Of a stretch of DNA of 64,000 nt, positions 43,639-52,022 are shown one piece after another. The position numbers were made by a program, and so were the translations under genes. Position 1 is the stretch's first letter. Each line of letters starts with the position of its first letter. Source of the DNA: Pseudonocardia terrae (GTDB lineage Bacteria; Actinomycetota; Actinomycetes; Mycobacteriales; Pseudonocardiaceae); assembly GCF_021343995.1 (NCBI RefSeq), contig NZ_JAJTTE010000004.1, positions 124,001 through 188,000 on the forward strand, read 5' to 3'. The notes beneath the pieces were generated by a model that ran no database searches, was not told the DNA's origin, and saw nothing but the letters and a program-made list of their open reading frames with translations.

Positions 43639-45102
43639 ATGTCCGACGGCGTGCTGACCCGTGAGCAGCTCGGGCACCTGCGGCACTGGGACAACCTGTC
43701 CCGGCAGCTGCCCAACGACTGGTCGCAGATGCACGGCAAGGGCGTGAGCCAGGACGACTTCGGCGGCTACCGCTTCCAGCTCGCGTACATGGTCTACGGC
43801 CTCGCCCTCGCCCACCGGCACCAGCTGCCCGCCGCGCCCGGACTGTTCGCCCCCACGATCCGCCGGCTGATCGAGAAGCTCCTCATGCCCGAGGTCTGGC
43901 TGTACTGGCGCGACGTCTCCCGTGGCGGTTCGGTGTTCAACGCGCACCTCTCCGACCGGCTCGGCGAGGAGTGGGACCCGGTCGCCCGGGACAACATCAT
44001 GTACTCCGCCTACGTGCAGTCCTGTGCCGCGCTGCACGACCAGCTCTTCGGCACCGACCACTACGCCGCGCCCGGCTCGCTGACCTTCCGCCACTGGTCG
44101 TTCTTCTGGGGCGGGCCCGAGAAGCGGTTCGCCTACGACCGGGACTCGCTCACCGAGCACCTCTACTGGCTCATGGTCGAGTCCGGCTACCTCGGCGTCG
44201 CCTGCGAGCCGAACTGCGTGTTCCAGATCTGCAACCAGCCCGCCATCCTCGGCTTCCGGCTGCACGACCAGATCACCGGCGGCACTCGCGCCGACGACGT
44301 CGTCGCCGGCTACGAGAAGGCGTGGGCCGATTTCGGACGCCTCGACGCCGGCGGCCACTACGCCATGATGATCTCCGAGGACACCCGGGAGGTGCGGCCC
44401 AACGAGCGCCCCTCCCCCTGGGTCGACGCCTGGTGCGGGGCACTGATGAACACCTGGAACCACGACTTCGTGCACCGGCACTACCGCCGGCAGGTCGCCG
44501 ACTTCCTCGAACCGGGTCCGGACGGCACGCTGTCCGTGCCGTCGGCTCCCGCGCGGCAGGTCATGGGTCAGGAGATCGTGTCCGACACCTGCGACCTCGG
44601 CTGGGTCGCCGCCTGGGCCTCCGAGATGGGCGACCGGGAGACCCTCGACGGCCTGCTCGCCCACGCCGACCGCTTCATGAACCCCACCTGGCGCGACGGC
44701 GGCCTCCACTACTCGCGCAACGACACCCCGGCCGACCCCGACGGGCGCCGCACCGAGATCGAACCCATGTCCGGCAACGTCCTGCTCGGCTACGCCCGGC
44801 TCAACGTCCCCGACGGGCTGCGCGGGATCTACCAGCAGCCGTGGCCGGCCGGCCACCACGAGGAACCGCGGCTGACGGCGGTCGACCGCGACGTCGAGGT
44901 CAGCCGGGCCGAGGTCGTCGACGGGGTGCTGCACGCCAGGCTGCGCCGCGACCGCACCGTGCCCGGCGACGGCACCGTGACCCTGGCCGGCCTGCCCGCC
45001 GGCGCGCGGCTGCGCCTTGGCGGCGCGGAGATCACCCCGCGCGTCCGGTTCGTGCTCGACGTCCCGGACGGCCCGGCCGTCGACCTGGTGGCCGCGTCGT
45101 GA
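43639..45102 (+). CDS. linalool dehydratase/isomerase-family protein
   Basis: 487 residues matching the linalool dehydratase-isomerase (LDI) family, an alpha/alpha barrel. The key segment GYLGVACEPNCVFQICNQPA places Cys189 and Cys198 nine residues apart, as are the catalytic cysteines of Castellaniella LDI (near 171 and 180). FRHWSFFWGG, YWLMVESGYL and the late DLGWVAAWASEMGD fit the barrel. LDI dehydrates linalool to myrcene and isomerises it to geraniol; related alkenol dehydratases act on small tertiary alcohols. No signal peptide is seen, unlike periplasmic LDI. The ATG has GGGAGG upstream. The stop overlaps the SCO gene start (GTGA). The C-terminal 60 residues form an extra beta domain. 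Confidence 0.8.
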   Translation: MSDGVLTREQLGHLRHWDNLSRQLPNDWSQMHGKGVSQDDFGGYRFQLAYMVYGLALAHRHQLPAAPGLFAPTIRRLIEKLLMPEVWLYWRDVSRGGSVFNAHLSDRLGEEWDPVARDNIMYSAYVQSCAALHDQLFGTDHYAAPGSLTFRHWSFFWGGPEKRFAYDRDSLTEHLYWLMVESGYLGVACEPNCVFQICNQPAILGFRLHDQITGGTRADDVVAGYEKAWADFGRLDAGGHYAMMISEDTREVRPNERPSPWVDAWCGALMNTWNHDFVHRHYRRQVADFLEPGPDGTLSVPSAPARQVMGQEIVSDTCDLGWVAAWASEMGDRETLDGLLAHADRFMNPTWRDGGLHYSRNDTPADPDGRRTEIEPMSGNVLLGYARLNVPDGLRGIYQQPWPAGHHEEPRLTAVDRDVEVSRAEVVDGVLHARLRRDRTVPGDGTVTLAGLPAGARLRLGGAEITPRVRFVLDVPDGPAVDLVAAS

Positions 45103-45596
45103 CCGCCCCGCCGCTGCGGGCGACGTACTCGCTGGTCGACCACCACGGCACCCCCGTCACCGAGCGGACCTACCGAGGCCGCTGGCAGCTGGTCCAGTTC
45201 GGGTTCACCTCGTGCCGGGTGGTCTGTCCCCGCGCCCTGGCCAAGCTCGACGACGTGCTGGACCGGCTGGGGGCGCACGCCGCGGCTGTGGCGCCGCTGT
45301 ACGTCACCGTCGATCCCGACCGCGACACCCCGGAACGCATGAAGGCCTTCCTCGGTGCCACGCACCCCCGGTTCACCGGCCTCACCGGCACCGCGCAGCA
45401 GACCGGCGACGCGGCGGCGTCCTTCCGGGTCTTCACCCGCCGCCGCGCCACCCCGGCCGGCTACGACGTGCAGCACACGGCGATCACGTATCTGCTCGAC
45501 CCGGACGCGGCCCCCGCCCGGTACTGGTCGGACACCCGGACCGCGGAGGCCATCGCCACGGACCTGGCGGCGCTGCTCACCGCCCCGCGCGCCTGA
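45099..45596 (+). CDS. SCO-family copper/thiol protein
   Basis: 165 residues of the SCO1/SenC thioredoxin-like fold: FGFTSCRVVCPRALAKLDDV with Cys39 and Cys43 (the CxxxC copper site), LYVTVDPDRDTPERMKAFLG and the ligand histidine in DVQHTAITYLLDP near residue 133. Unlike most SCO proteins it lacks a signal or membrane anchor, so it may be cytoplasmic. It is translationally coupled to the LDI-like enzyme by a GTGA overlap, an unusual partnership. It might keep the enzyme's cysteines reduced or handle a metal. This role is inference. Confidence 0.82.
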   Translation: MTAPPLRATYSLVDHHGTPVTERTYRGRWQLVQFGFTSCRVVCPRALAKLDDVLDRLGAHAAAVAPLYVTVDPDRDTPERMKAFLGATHPRFTGLTGTAQQTGDAAASFRVFTRRRATPAGYDVQHTAITYLLDPDAAPARYWSDTRTAEAIATDLAALLTAPRA

Positions 45597-45600
45597 ACGA

Positions 45601-46536
45601 TCAGGCGGACGCGGGCGGCGCGCCCGCGCGGGCCCACCCCCCGGGCGCCATTCCGAATCGGCGCCGGAAGGCCCGGGCGAACGTGGTCGCGTCGCCGAAC
45701 CCGCACCGGGTCGCGACGGCGGCGACGGTCGGGCGGGGCTCCCGTTCGAGCAGGCGGGCGGCCCGCCGGAGGCGCTCGTCCCGAAGGAACGTGGCCGGCG
45801 GCGGATGCCCGGCGTCGGCGAACACGCGCGTCACGTAGCGGCCGGAGACGCCGAAGCGCCGGGCGATCGCGTCGACGGACATCCGCGGGTCGGCGAGGTT
45901 CTCCAGCACGAACCGCTGCATCGTCGCGGCGAGGGCGACCGGGCCGGACGGCAGCGCCTCGGTCCCGTCGAGCGAGCCGAGCAGCGCGTCGAGCATCTCC
46001 AGCAGCGCCGACGACATCCGGCCGGCGGAGGCCACGTCCAGCCCGTCGGCGGTTCGCTCGAGCGTGTCCGCGGTGCCGGTCAGCACGCGCAACGCGGGGG
46101 ACGACGCGGGGATCGTCCGCGCGAGGCCGGCCGCCACGGCGGCCTCGTCGAGCCCCGCGCCGTCGTTCACCTGCACGGTCAGGCACGAGGTCGACGCCTC
46201 GCACTCGAGCGACAGCCGCTCGCGGCTGCGGTACAGCACGGCCTCGCCCGCGACCGCGCGGACGACCCGCCCGGCCTGCGCCACCCGGACGGCGCCACTG
46301 CGCTGGATCGAGAGGAAGAGGGTGTCCGGTGCGTCGTCCACCGAGCCGGGGCGGGTCATCCGGCAGGGATCGGCGGCGATCCGGGAGAGGCCCACGCGTG
46401 GGTCGAGCCCGCGCCCGACGATCTCGCCGCGGAACTCCGCGGCCCCCGCGGCGGGCGGGCGGACCCGGAGCGGGACGAAGCTGGTCTCGGCGATCGCGCT
46501 CCACTCGTCGAACGAGGAGGCGGCCGCAGAGAACAT
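45601..46536 (-). CDS. AraC-family transcriptional regulator
   Basis: 311 residues. A cupin-like AraC_binding_2 domain at the N-terminus (DTLFLSIQRSGAVRVAQAGR) and a C-terminal double helix-turn-helix of the AraC/XylS type at about 210-305 (MSVDAIARRFGVSGRYVTRV, then VAAVATRCGFGDATTFARAF, RRRFGMAPGGWAR). The gene is convergent with the LDI-SCO operon, five bases from its end, and divergent from gdx. It may activate the LDI promoter, but the twin palindromes there are not typical AraC direct repeats. Ligand unknown. Confidence 0.87.
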   Translation of the reverse strand: MFSAAASSFDEWSAIAETSFVPLRVRPPAAGAAEFRGEIVGRGLDPRVGLSRIAADPCRMTRPGSVDDAPDTLFLSIQRSGAVRVAQAGRVVRAVAGEAVLYRSRERLSLECEASTSCLTVQVNDGAGLDEAAVAAGLARTIPASSPALRVLTGTADTLERTADGLDVASAGRMSSALLEMLDALLGSLDGTEALPSGPVALAATMQRFVLENLADPRMSVDAIARRFGVSGRYVTRVFADAGHPPPATFLRDERLRRAARLLEREPRPTVAAVATRCGFGDATTFARAFRRRFGMAPGGWARAGAPPASA

Positions 46537-46658
46537 CCCGTGATGCTAGGCCGGGGCCTCCCCCGCCGCGATCGGCGCCGGTCAGGCCGGTCACCACGGC
46601 GGTCCGACCGACGGCAATGTTGCTACGGTCGGTCGTGGACCCGCCTCCCGCGGACTCC

Positions 46659-46698
46659 CCGGACGAGCGCGTCGTACCCGGCACGACAAGACGACGCG
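46659..46698 (+). ncRNA. guanidine-III riboswitch
   Basis: The stretch begins CCGGACGAG, continues CGCGTCGT-ACCCGG and then ACGACAAGACGACGCG. I recall the same conserved blocks from the guanidine-III (ykkC-III) riboswitch of Thermobifida fusca (CCGGACGAG, ACCCGG, ACAAGACG). CGCGTCGT pairs with ACGACGCG, and the CCGG at the start can pair with the CCGG of ACCCGG to give the pseudoknot. It ends four bases before GGAGG, the ribosome site of the exporter gene, so ligand binding would control translation initiation. The downstream gene is of the guanidinium exporter type, which supports the call. Confidence 0.88.
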
Positions 46699-46713
46699 TG
46701 CCGGAGGTGTGTC

Positions 46714-47028
46714 GTGGCGTGGATCGTTCTCGTCGTCTCGGGTGTCCTGGAGACCGTCTGGGCCGCGGCGCTCGCCCGCAGCCGAGGGTTCACGGCGGTC
46801 CTGCCCTCCGTCACGTTCCTCGTGGCGCTCGTCCTGAGCATGACCGGTCTCGCGTACGCACTGCGGTCCATCCCGGTCGGCACGGGGTACGCGACGTGGG
46901 TCGGCATCGGGGCGGTCGGCACCGCGATCTACGGCATGGTCGCCCTCGGCGAGCCCACGACCGCGGCCCGGCTGCTGTGCCTCCTCGCGATCGTGGCCGG
47001 CGTGGTGGGGCTGAAGTTCCTGCATTGA
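46714..47028 (+). CDS. gdx: guanidinium exporter of the SMR family (Gdx/SugE type)
   Basis: 104 residues with four transmembrane helices. The essential glutamate is Glu13 in SGVLETVWAAALARSRG, the position used by Gdx for proton/guanidinium antiport, and GYATWVGIGAVGTAIYG in helix 3 matches the family. The Gdx/SugE subtype carries TVWA after the glutamate rather than the multidrug EmrE pattern. The GTG start follows GGAGGTGTGTC, right after the guanidine-III riboswitch, so the exporter is made when guanidine accumulates. Transport substrate is known for the family and strongly supported here by the riboswitch. Confidence 0.9.
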   Translation: MAWIVLVVSGVLETVWAAALARSRGFTAVLPSVTFLVALVLSMTGLAYALRSIPVGTGYATWVGIGAVGTAIYGMVALGEPTTAARLLCLLAIVAGVVGLKFLH

Positions 47029-47086
47029 GCGCTCTGGCCCGTCCACTGCGTCGTACGCTCCGAGCGACCGCGGTAGGAGGACGACC

Positions 47087-47116
47087 ATGATCACCGACAG
47101 CGCGCACGTCGCGTGA
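47087..47116 (+). CDS. 9-residue leader ORF coupled to the next gene
   Basis: A strong ribosome site (TAGGAGG) precedes an ATG at 47087 that opens a nine-codon ORF, MITDSAHVA, whose TGA at 47114-47116 overlaps the GTG start of the carboxymuconolactone-decarboxylase-like gene (GTGA). No other ribosome site serves that GTG. Translation of the leader probably delivers ribosomes to the gene. The peptide shows no attenuation-type run of codons. Confidence 0.5.
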   Translation: MITDSAHVA

Positions 47117-47721
47117 CCGACGAGCTCACGGGCCGCCCCGAGCGGCCCGGCCCGCCCCGCAGCAGCCCCCAGGCGCGCGCGGAACTGGACCCCGATCGGG
47201 CCGCCCTGCACGACCTGATCGCCGACGGGCCGCGCCGCGCGCAGAGCCGCGTCCCGCTCGTCGACGACGAGGGACGGCTGCTCGGCCCGTTCGGGGCGAT
47301 GCTGCACTCCCCACGGATCGGCGCCGCCGTCCAGCAGGTCGGTGCGGCCCTGCGCACCGATCCCGACCTGCCGCCGCGGCTGCGTGAGCTGGCGGTCCTC
47401 GCGGTCGCCGCGCACGTGCGGTCGGAGTTCGAGTGGTCCTCGCACGAGGGCGCTGCCCGGGACGCCGGCCTGACCGGCGACCAGCTCCAGGCCCTGCTCG
47501 ACGGCACCGAGCCGGCCGGCCTCGACCCTGCCGAGCAGCACGCGCTGCGGATCACCCGGGCCCTGCTCGTCGACCGCGACGTCGACGACGACCTGTACAC
47601 CGGTGCGCTCGCCGCGCTCGGCCGCGACACCCTCGCGGCCCTGGTCTGGCTCGTCGGCTACTACGCGATGCTCGCCGGCGCCCTGGCGACCTTCCGCCCC
47701 GCCGGTCCCGGGTCCGGGTAA
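47113..47721 (+). CDS. carboxymuconolactone decarboxylase-family (AhpD-like) protein
   Basis: About 202 residues. The CMD/AhpD-like helical core is seen in LPPRLRELAVLAVAAHVRSE, FEWSSHEGAARDAGLTGDQL and AALVWLVGYYAMLAGALATF. The position usually occupied by the first AhpD redox cysteine is missing: HVRSEFEWSSHEG replaces the usual ExxxCxxCxxxH pattern, so it is a decarboxylase/lactonase-like branch rather than a peroxidase partner. The GTG start lies within a GTGA overlap with the leader ORF. Substrate is unknown. Confidence 0.8.
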   Translation: MTDELTGRPERPGPPRSSPQARAELDPDRAALHDLIADGPRRAQSRVPLVDDEGRLLGPFGAMLHSPRIGAAVQQVGAALRTDPDLPPRLRELAVLAVAAHVRSEFEWSSHEGAARDAGLTGDQLQALLDGTEPAGLDPAEQHALRITRALLVDRDVDDDLYTGALAALGRDTLAALVWLVGYYAMLAGALATFRPAGPGSG

Positions 47722-47748
47722 CCGGCGCGGGCGGATACGGTCGCGACC

Positions 47749-48894
47749 GTGGCGGTGGAGCGGGCGGGCACGGACCGGCGGTGGGTCGACGAGGCGGTGC
47801 GGCGCGTGGAGGCCGACGCGAACCGCTCCGCGGACACCCACCTGCACGTGCTGCCGATGCCCGCCGGCTGGGGCATCGACGTCTACCTCAAGGACGAGTC
47901 GGTGCACCCCACCGGCAGCCTCAAGCACCGGCTGGCCCGCTCGCTGTTCCTGCACGCCCTGGTGAGCGGCCAGATCGGGCCGCACACCACGGTCGTCGAG
48001 GCCAGCTCCGGGTCCACCGCGGTGTCCGAGGCCTACTTCGCGCAGCTGATCGGGGTGCCGTTCGTCGCGGTGCTGCCGCGCTCCACCAGCCCGGAGAAGA
48101 TCGCGCTGATCGAGCGGTACGGCGGCCGGTGCCATCCCGTGGAGCACGGGGCGGAGATGTCCGCGGAGGCGGAGCTCGCGGAGCCGACCATCTATTCCGA
48201 GGCGGAGCTCGCGGAGCCGACCATCTATTCCGAGGCGGAGCGGCTGGCCGCCGAGTGCGGCGGGCACTACCTCGACCAGTTCACCTACGCCGAGCGGGCG
48301 ACGGACTGGCGGGGCAACAACAACATCGCCGAGTCGATCGTGGCCCAGCTCGCGCAGGAGCGGTACCCGGTGCCGGAGTGGATCGTCGTCGGCGCGGGCA
48401 CCGGCGGGACCTCGGCGACGATCGGCCGGTACCTGCGCTACCGGCGGATGCCGACCCGGCTCGCCGTCGTCGACCCGGAGAACTCCGCCTTCCTCCCGGG
48501 CTGGGCGAGCGGCGCGGCGGACTTCGCCACCGGGCTGCCCGGCCGCATCGAGGGGATCGGCCGGCCGCGGATGGAGCCCAGCTTCGTCCCCGGGGTGATC
48601 GACCTGATGCTTCCGGTGCCCGACGCCGCGAGCATCGCGGCCGTGCGCCACCTGCACGAGCGCACCGGGCGGTTCGCGGGCGGCTCCACCGGCACGAACC
48701 TGTGGGGCGTCTACCACCTGGTCGCGCGGATGCTGGCCGACGGCGTGCGGGGCAGCGTCGTCACCCTGATCTGCGACGGCGGCGAGCGCTACCGGCACAG
48801 CTACTACGACGACGACTGGGTCGCCGCCCAGGGCCTGGACCTCACGCCCCACACCGAACGGATCGAGCGCTTCCTCGCGACCGGCGAGTTCTAG
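47749..48894 (+). CDS. PLP-dependent cysteine desulfhydrase/cysteine synthase-like protein (Cds1-like)
   Basis: 381 residues of the fold type II PLP family. The PLP lysine is Lys59 in [19 protein letters not shown], the phosphate-binding loop is [15 protein letters not shown], and [20 protein letters not shown] and [18 protein letters not shown] complete the site. The sequence closely follows mycobacterial Cds1 (Rv3684-type), which breaks down cysteine to sulfide, ammonia and pyruvate. An exact 33-bp tandem duplication (48166-48231) adds an extra [11 protein letters not shown] around residues 140-162, where Cds1 has a short surface segment. A strong ribosome site is not evident. The gene stands alone. 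Confidence 0.85.
   Translation: MAVERAGTDRRWVDEAVRRVEADANRSADTHLHVLPMPAGWGIDVYLKDESVHPTGSLKHRLARSLFLHALVSGQIGPHTTVVEASSGSTAVSEAYFAQLIGVPFVAVLPRSTSPEKIALIERYGGRCHPVEHGAEMSAEAELAEPTIYSEAELAEPTIYSEAERLAAECGGHYLDQFTYAERATDWRGNNNIAESIVAQLAQERYPVPEWIVVGAGTGGTSATIGRYLRYRRMPTRLAVVDPENSAFLPGWASGAADFATGLPGRIEGIGRPRMEPSFVPGVIDLMLPVPDAASIAAVRHLHERTGRFAGGSTGTNLWGVYHLVARMLADGVRGSVVTLICDGGERYRHSYYDDDWVAAQGLDLTPHTERIERFLATGEF
48166..48240 (+). repeat. exact 33-bp tandem duplication inside the Cds1-like gene
   Basis: Two identical 33-base copies (48166-48198 and 48199-48231), starting GAGGCGGAGCTCGCGGAGCC and ending CATCTATTCC, are followed by the first nine bases of a third. The reading frame is kept and the protein repeats [11 protein letters not shown]. 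Perfect identity at synonymous positions marks a recent event. Confidence 0.95.
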
Positions 48895-48901
48895 GCTCCG
48901 C

Positions 48902-49051
48902 TCACGGGCCGCCGTGCCAGTCGTTGGCGACGTCGAGGTCGTGCACGAGCCGGGCGAGGGTCGCGTCGTCGAAGGGGCCGGTGGCCACCGGCGCCTCGTC
49001 GGTCGCGGCGGCCTCGCCGGGCGCGGCGCCGGGTTCCTGGGGATGCGTCAT
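48902..49051 (-). CDS. small hypothetical protein, 49 residues
   Basis: A 49-residue frame starting at the ATG at 49051, MTHPQEPGAAPGEAAATDEA, and ending DDATLARLVHDLDVANDWHG. The C-terminal helix looks like genuine protein. GGAGGAG lies eight bases before the ATG on the minus strand. It lies just past the end of the convergent Cds1-like gene (7 bases) and 79 bases after the downstream hydrolase gene on the same strand, so it may be co-transcribed with that hydrolase. No family recognised. Confidence 0.55.
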   Translation of the reverse strand: MTHPQEPGAAPGEAAATDEAPVATGPFDDATLARLVHDLDVANDWHGGP

Positions 49052-49129
49052 CGGCTGCTCCTCCGGATCGAGACGCCGCCCAGCCTGCCCGCCCCGCCGC
49101 CGCGCCGACAGGGCCGGACGGCGGCGAGT

Positions 49130-50014
49130 TCAGCGGCGGAGCAGGAAGTCGACGACGCGGGCCTGGGCCGAGGCGGCGTCCGGGTGGGTGTAGAGCGCCA
49201 GATGCGTCCCGGCGTCCAACGTCAGCAGCTCGGCGCCGGGGATGGTCGCGGCGGCGAAGGCGCTGTGGGCCGGTGGGACGTCGTTGTCGGCACCGCCATG
49301 GACGAGCAGGGTCGGCGCCGTGATCTTCTCCAGCTCGAGCGAGGTGATGGCGGCGAACTGCTCGAGGTCGTTGCGGTACCCGGCGCGCCGGCTCCGGTCC
49401 TGGCTCGCCGTCGGGCCGATGGCCAGGACGAAGTCGCGCTTCACCGGGTCGGTGAAGACCTCCTCCACGCGCCGGGCCAGCTGCTCGCGGGTCAGGTCGC
49501 CCTCGCCGGACAGCGCCCCGGCGATGTACTGCCTGGGCTGGTGGGCGGCCAGCAGCCGCAGCAGCCAACGCCCGGCGCCCGTGGTGAACAGCAGGCGGGT
49601 GGCCAGGTCCGTGTGCGGGTCGTGGTACGCCTGGCTGACCGCGGCGAACGCCACGAGGGCGTCTACCCGGGCGGGATGCCGCACCGCGAAGCGGTAGCCG
49701 GAGGGCCCGCCGCCCGACCACGCGAGGACGCCCGCGCGCTCGATGCCGAGGTGGTCGAGCAGGGCGGCGTACAGGTCGCCCTGCCGGTCGACGGTGGTGC
49801 GCTCGCCCAGCTCGGTCCCGAGGTAGCCGGGACGGGAGAGCAGGACCGCCGCAACGTCCTCGCGCGGGAGGAACCCGGCCATCAACGCGGCCGCGTCGAT
49901 CCCACCGGGGCTGCCGTGCAGGACGAGGACCGGGGCGCCGGTACCGACCACCGCGTACTCGACGGGCCCGAGGCTCGTCTCGGCGATCTCCCGGCGAAGG
50001 GCTTCCTCGGTCAT
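49130..50014 (-). CDS. alpha/beta hydrolase
   Basis: 294 residues: oxyanion region VLVLHGSPGGIDAAALMAGF near residue 28, nucleophile elbow GVLAWSGGGPSGYRFAVRHP (serine about 96; the pattern is W-S-G-G-G rather than the common GxSxG), acid strand TLLVHGGADNDVPPAHSAFA and catalytic histidine in LDAGTHLALYTHPDA. It is a soluble cytoplasmic esterase/peptidase-like enzyme of unknown substrate. GGAAGGAG lies five bases before the chosen ATG; an upstream in-frame start at 50032 has no such site. Confidence 0.8.
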   Translation of the reverse strand: MTEEALRREIAETSLGPVEYAVVGTGAPVLVLHGSPGGIDAAALMAGFLPREDVAAVLLSRPGYLGTELGERTTVDRQGDLYAALLDHLGIERAGVLAWSGGGPSGYRFAVRHPARVDALVAFAAVSQAYHDPHTDLATRLLFTTGAGRWLLRLLAAHQPRQYIAGALSGEGDLTREQLARRVEEVFTDPVKRDFVLAIGPTASQDRSRRAGYRNDLEQFAAITSLELEKITAPTLLVHGGADNDVPPAHSAFAAATIPGAELLTLDAGTHLALYTHPDAASAQARVVDFLLRR

Positions 50015-50200
50015 GGTCGCTCCTTCCCTCACTCCTTCGGGGACGGGGAGATCTCACCTCCCTGCTCGTCGGAGTCCTTCCCGTCGCTAACCGGGGGCCC
50101 GCGGATTTCACCCGCTCGTGGCGGCTGCCCGGCCCGCGCGCAGGTCGGTCCGCGCGAGCAGACTGTCGACCACCCACGGCGGCTTCCCCGGAGGAGACAC

Positions 50201-50563
50201 ATGATCACGGGCGCGCACGCGATCCTCTACAGCACCGACGCCGAGGCCGACCGGGCCTTCCTGCGCACGCTCCTCGGCACCCGCTCGGTCGACGCCGGGG
50301 GCGGCTGGCTCATCCTCGCCTTGCCGCCCGCGGAGATCGCGGTGCACCCGACCGGCGGCGCGCCGGCCCACGAGCTCTACCTCCTGTGCGACGACATCGA
50401 GGCGACCGTCGCCGACCTCACCGGGCGCGGGGTGTCGTTCGACGGCGGGATCAGTGACGAGGGCTGGGGCCGGCGCACCTCGATCCGCCTGCCCGGCGGT
50501 GGTGCGCTCGGCCTCTACCAGCCGCGCCACCCCGTCGCCGCCGGAAGCCCGACGACGGGATGA
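50201..50563 (+). CDS. VOC/glyoxalase superfamily protein
   Basis: 120 residues, one VOC module: AHAILYSTDAEADRAFLRTL, GWLILALPPAEIAVHPTGGA, ELYLLCDDIEATVADLTGRG and IRLPGGGALGLYQPRHP. The usual metal ligands are only partly kept (His6 and perhaps Glu in AEIAVHP), and the last ligand is replaced by Leu-Tyr, so it may bind a ligand rather than catalyse. GAGGAGACAC precedes the ATG. It converges with pntB, 15 bases away. Resistance or regulatory roles are possible; none is shown. Confidence 0.75.
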   Translation: MITGAHAILYSTDAEADRAFLRTLLGTRSVDAGGGWLILALPPAEIAVHPTGGAPAHELYLLCDDIEATVADLTGRGVSFDGGISDEGWGRRTSIRLPGGGALGLYQPRHPVAAGSPTTG

Positions 50564-50578
50564 CCCCCGGCCGGGACG

Positions 50579-52015
50579 TCAGCCGGTGGGGGTGAGGCTC
50601 TTGAGCGCGGCGAGGATGTCCTGGACGCGTTCCTTGGCGTCGCCGAAGAGCATCTGGGTGTTCTCGCGGAAGAACAGCGGATTCTGCACGCCGGCGTAGC
50701 CGGTGGCCATGGACCGCTTGAACACGATCACGTTGCCGGCCTCCCAGACGCGCAGCACCGGCATGCCCGCGATCGGCGAGCCGGGGTCCTCGGCCGCGGC
50801 CGGGTTGACGGTGTCGTTGGCCCCGATGACCAGGACGACGTCGGTGTCGGCGAGGTCGTCGTTGATCTCGTCCATCTCCAGGACGATGTCGTAGGGCACC
50901 TGCGCCTCGGCCAGCAGCACGTTCATGTGCCCGGGCAGCCGCCCGGCGACCGGGTGCACCCCGAACCGCACCTCGACGCCCTGCTCGCGCAGCTTGCGAG
51001 TCAGGTCCGCGACCGGGTACTGCGCCTGCGCCACGGCCATCCCGTAACCCGGAGTGATCACCACGCTCCGGGCGCCGGCCAGCATCTCGGCGACCCCGGC
51101 GGCGTCGATCTCGCGGTGCTCGCCGGTCACCTCGGCCCCGCCCGACGACGTCGGCGCGCCGAAGCCGCCGGCGATGACGGAGAGGAACGAGCGGTTCATC
51201 GCCTTGCACATGATGTAGGACAGGTAGGCACCCGAGGAGCCCACGAGCGCGCCGGTGATGATCAGCAGGTCGTTGCCCAACAGGAAGCCCGACGCCGCCG
51301 CGGCCCAGCCGGAGTAGCTGTTGAGCATCGACACCACCACCGGCATGTCCCCGCCGCCGATCGAGGCGACCAGGTGCACCCCGAGCAGCAGCGCCAGCGC
51401 GGTGACCACGACCAGCAGCCCGACGTTCGGGGTGATCACGAAGACCACGGTGAGCACGGCGAACGCCACCAGCGCGCCCAGGTTCAGCACGTTCTTGCCC
51501 GGCAGCTGCAACGGCGCCGACTTGATCTTCGCCGACAGCTTCAGGTACGCCACGATCGAGCCGGTGAACGTGACCGCGCCGATGAACACGCCGATCACGA
51601 CCTCGGCGTGGTGGATGCCCAGCAGCGACCCGGCCAGCTCGGACGTCCCGGCCTTGACGCCGCCACCTTCGACCTCGAGGAAGCCGTTCCAGCCCACCAG
51701 CACCGCGGCGAGGCCGACGAAGCTGTGCATCAGCGCGATCAGCTCGGGCATGCCGGTCATCTCCACGACCCGGGCCCGCCAGAGGCCGATGGCCGCGCCG
51801 ATCACCAGCGCCACCAGCAGCAGGGCGATCCCGAGCGCGGACGCCGAGCCCAGCGCGACCACCGCGGTGGCGACCAGCGCGATGGTCATGCCGGCGATGC
51901 CGAACACCACCCCGGAGCGCGAGGTCTCGTGCCGCGACAGCCCGGCGAGGCTGACCACGAACAGCAGGGCGGCGATGAGGTAGGCCGCCGTCGTCCAGGT
52001 GCCTGCGTCGATCAT
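50579..52015 (-). CDS. pntB: NAD(P) transhydrogenase subunit beta
   Basis: 478 residues with about eight to nine transmembrane helices in the first 270 residues and a C-terminal NADP(H)-binding domain (dIII). The signature [20 protein letters not shown] (with the G-Y-G nucleotide loop) and [20 protein letters not shown] are typical. With PntA it forms the proton-pumping transhydrogenase that transfers hydride between NADH and NADP in the membrane. It follows pntA by seven bases. Length and motifs are complete. Confidence 0.95.
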   Translation of the reverse strand: MIDAGTWTTAAYLIAALLFVVSLAGLSRHETSRSGVVFGIAGMTIALVATAVVALGSASALGIALLLVALVIGAAIGLWRARVVEMTGMPELIALMHSFVGLAAVLVGWNGFLEVEGGGVKAGTSELAGSLLGIHHAEVVIGVFIGAVTFTGSIVAYLKLSAKIKSAPLQLPGKNVLNLGALVAFAVLTVVFVITPNVGLLVVVTALALLLGVHLVASIGGGDMPVVVSMLNSYSGWAAAASGFLLGNDLLIITGALVGSSGAYLSYIMCKAMNRSFLSVIAGGFGAPTSSGGAEVTGEHREIDAAGVAEMLAGARSVVITPGYGMAVAQAQYPVADLTRKLREQGVEVRFGVHPVAGRLPGHMNVLLAEAQVPYDIVLEMDEINDDLADTDVVLVIGANDTVNPAAAEDPGSPIAGMPVLRVWEAGNVIVFKRSMATGYAGVQNPLFFRENTQMLFGDAKERVQDILAALKSLTPTG

Positions 52016-52022
52016 CGGGGGC

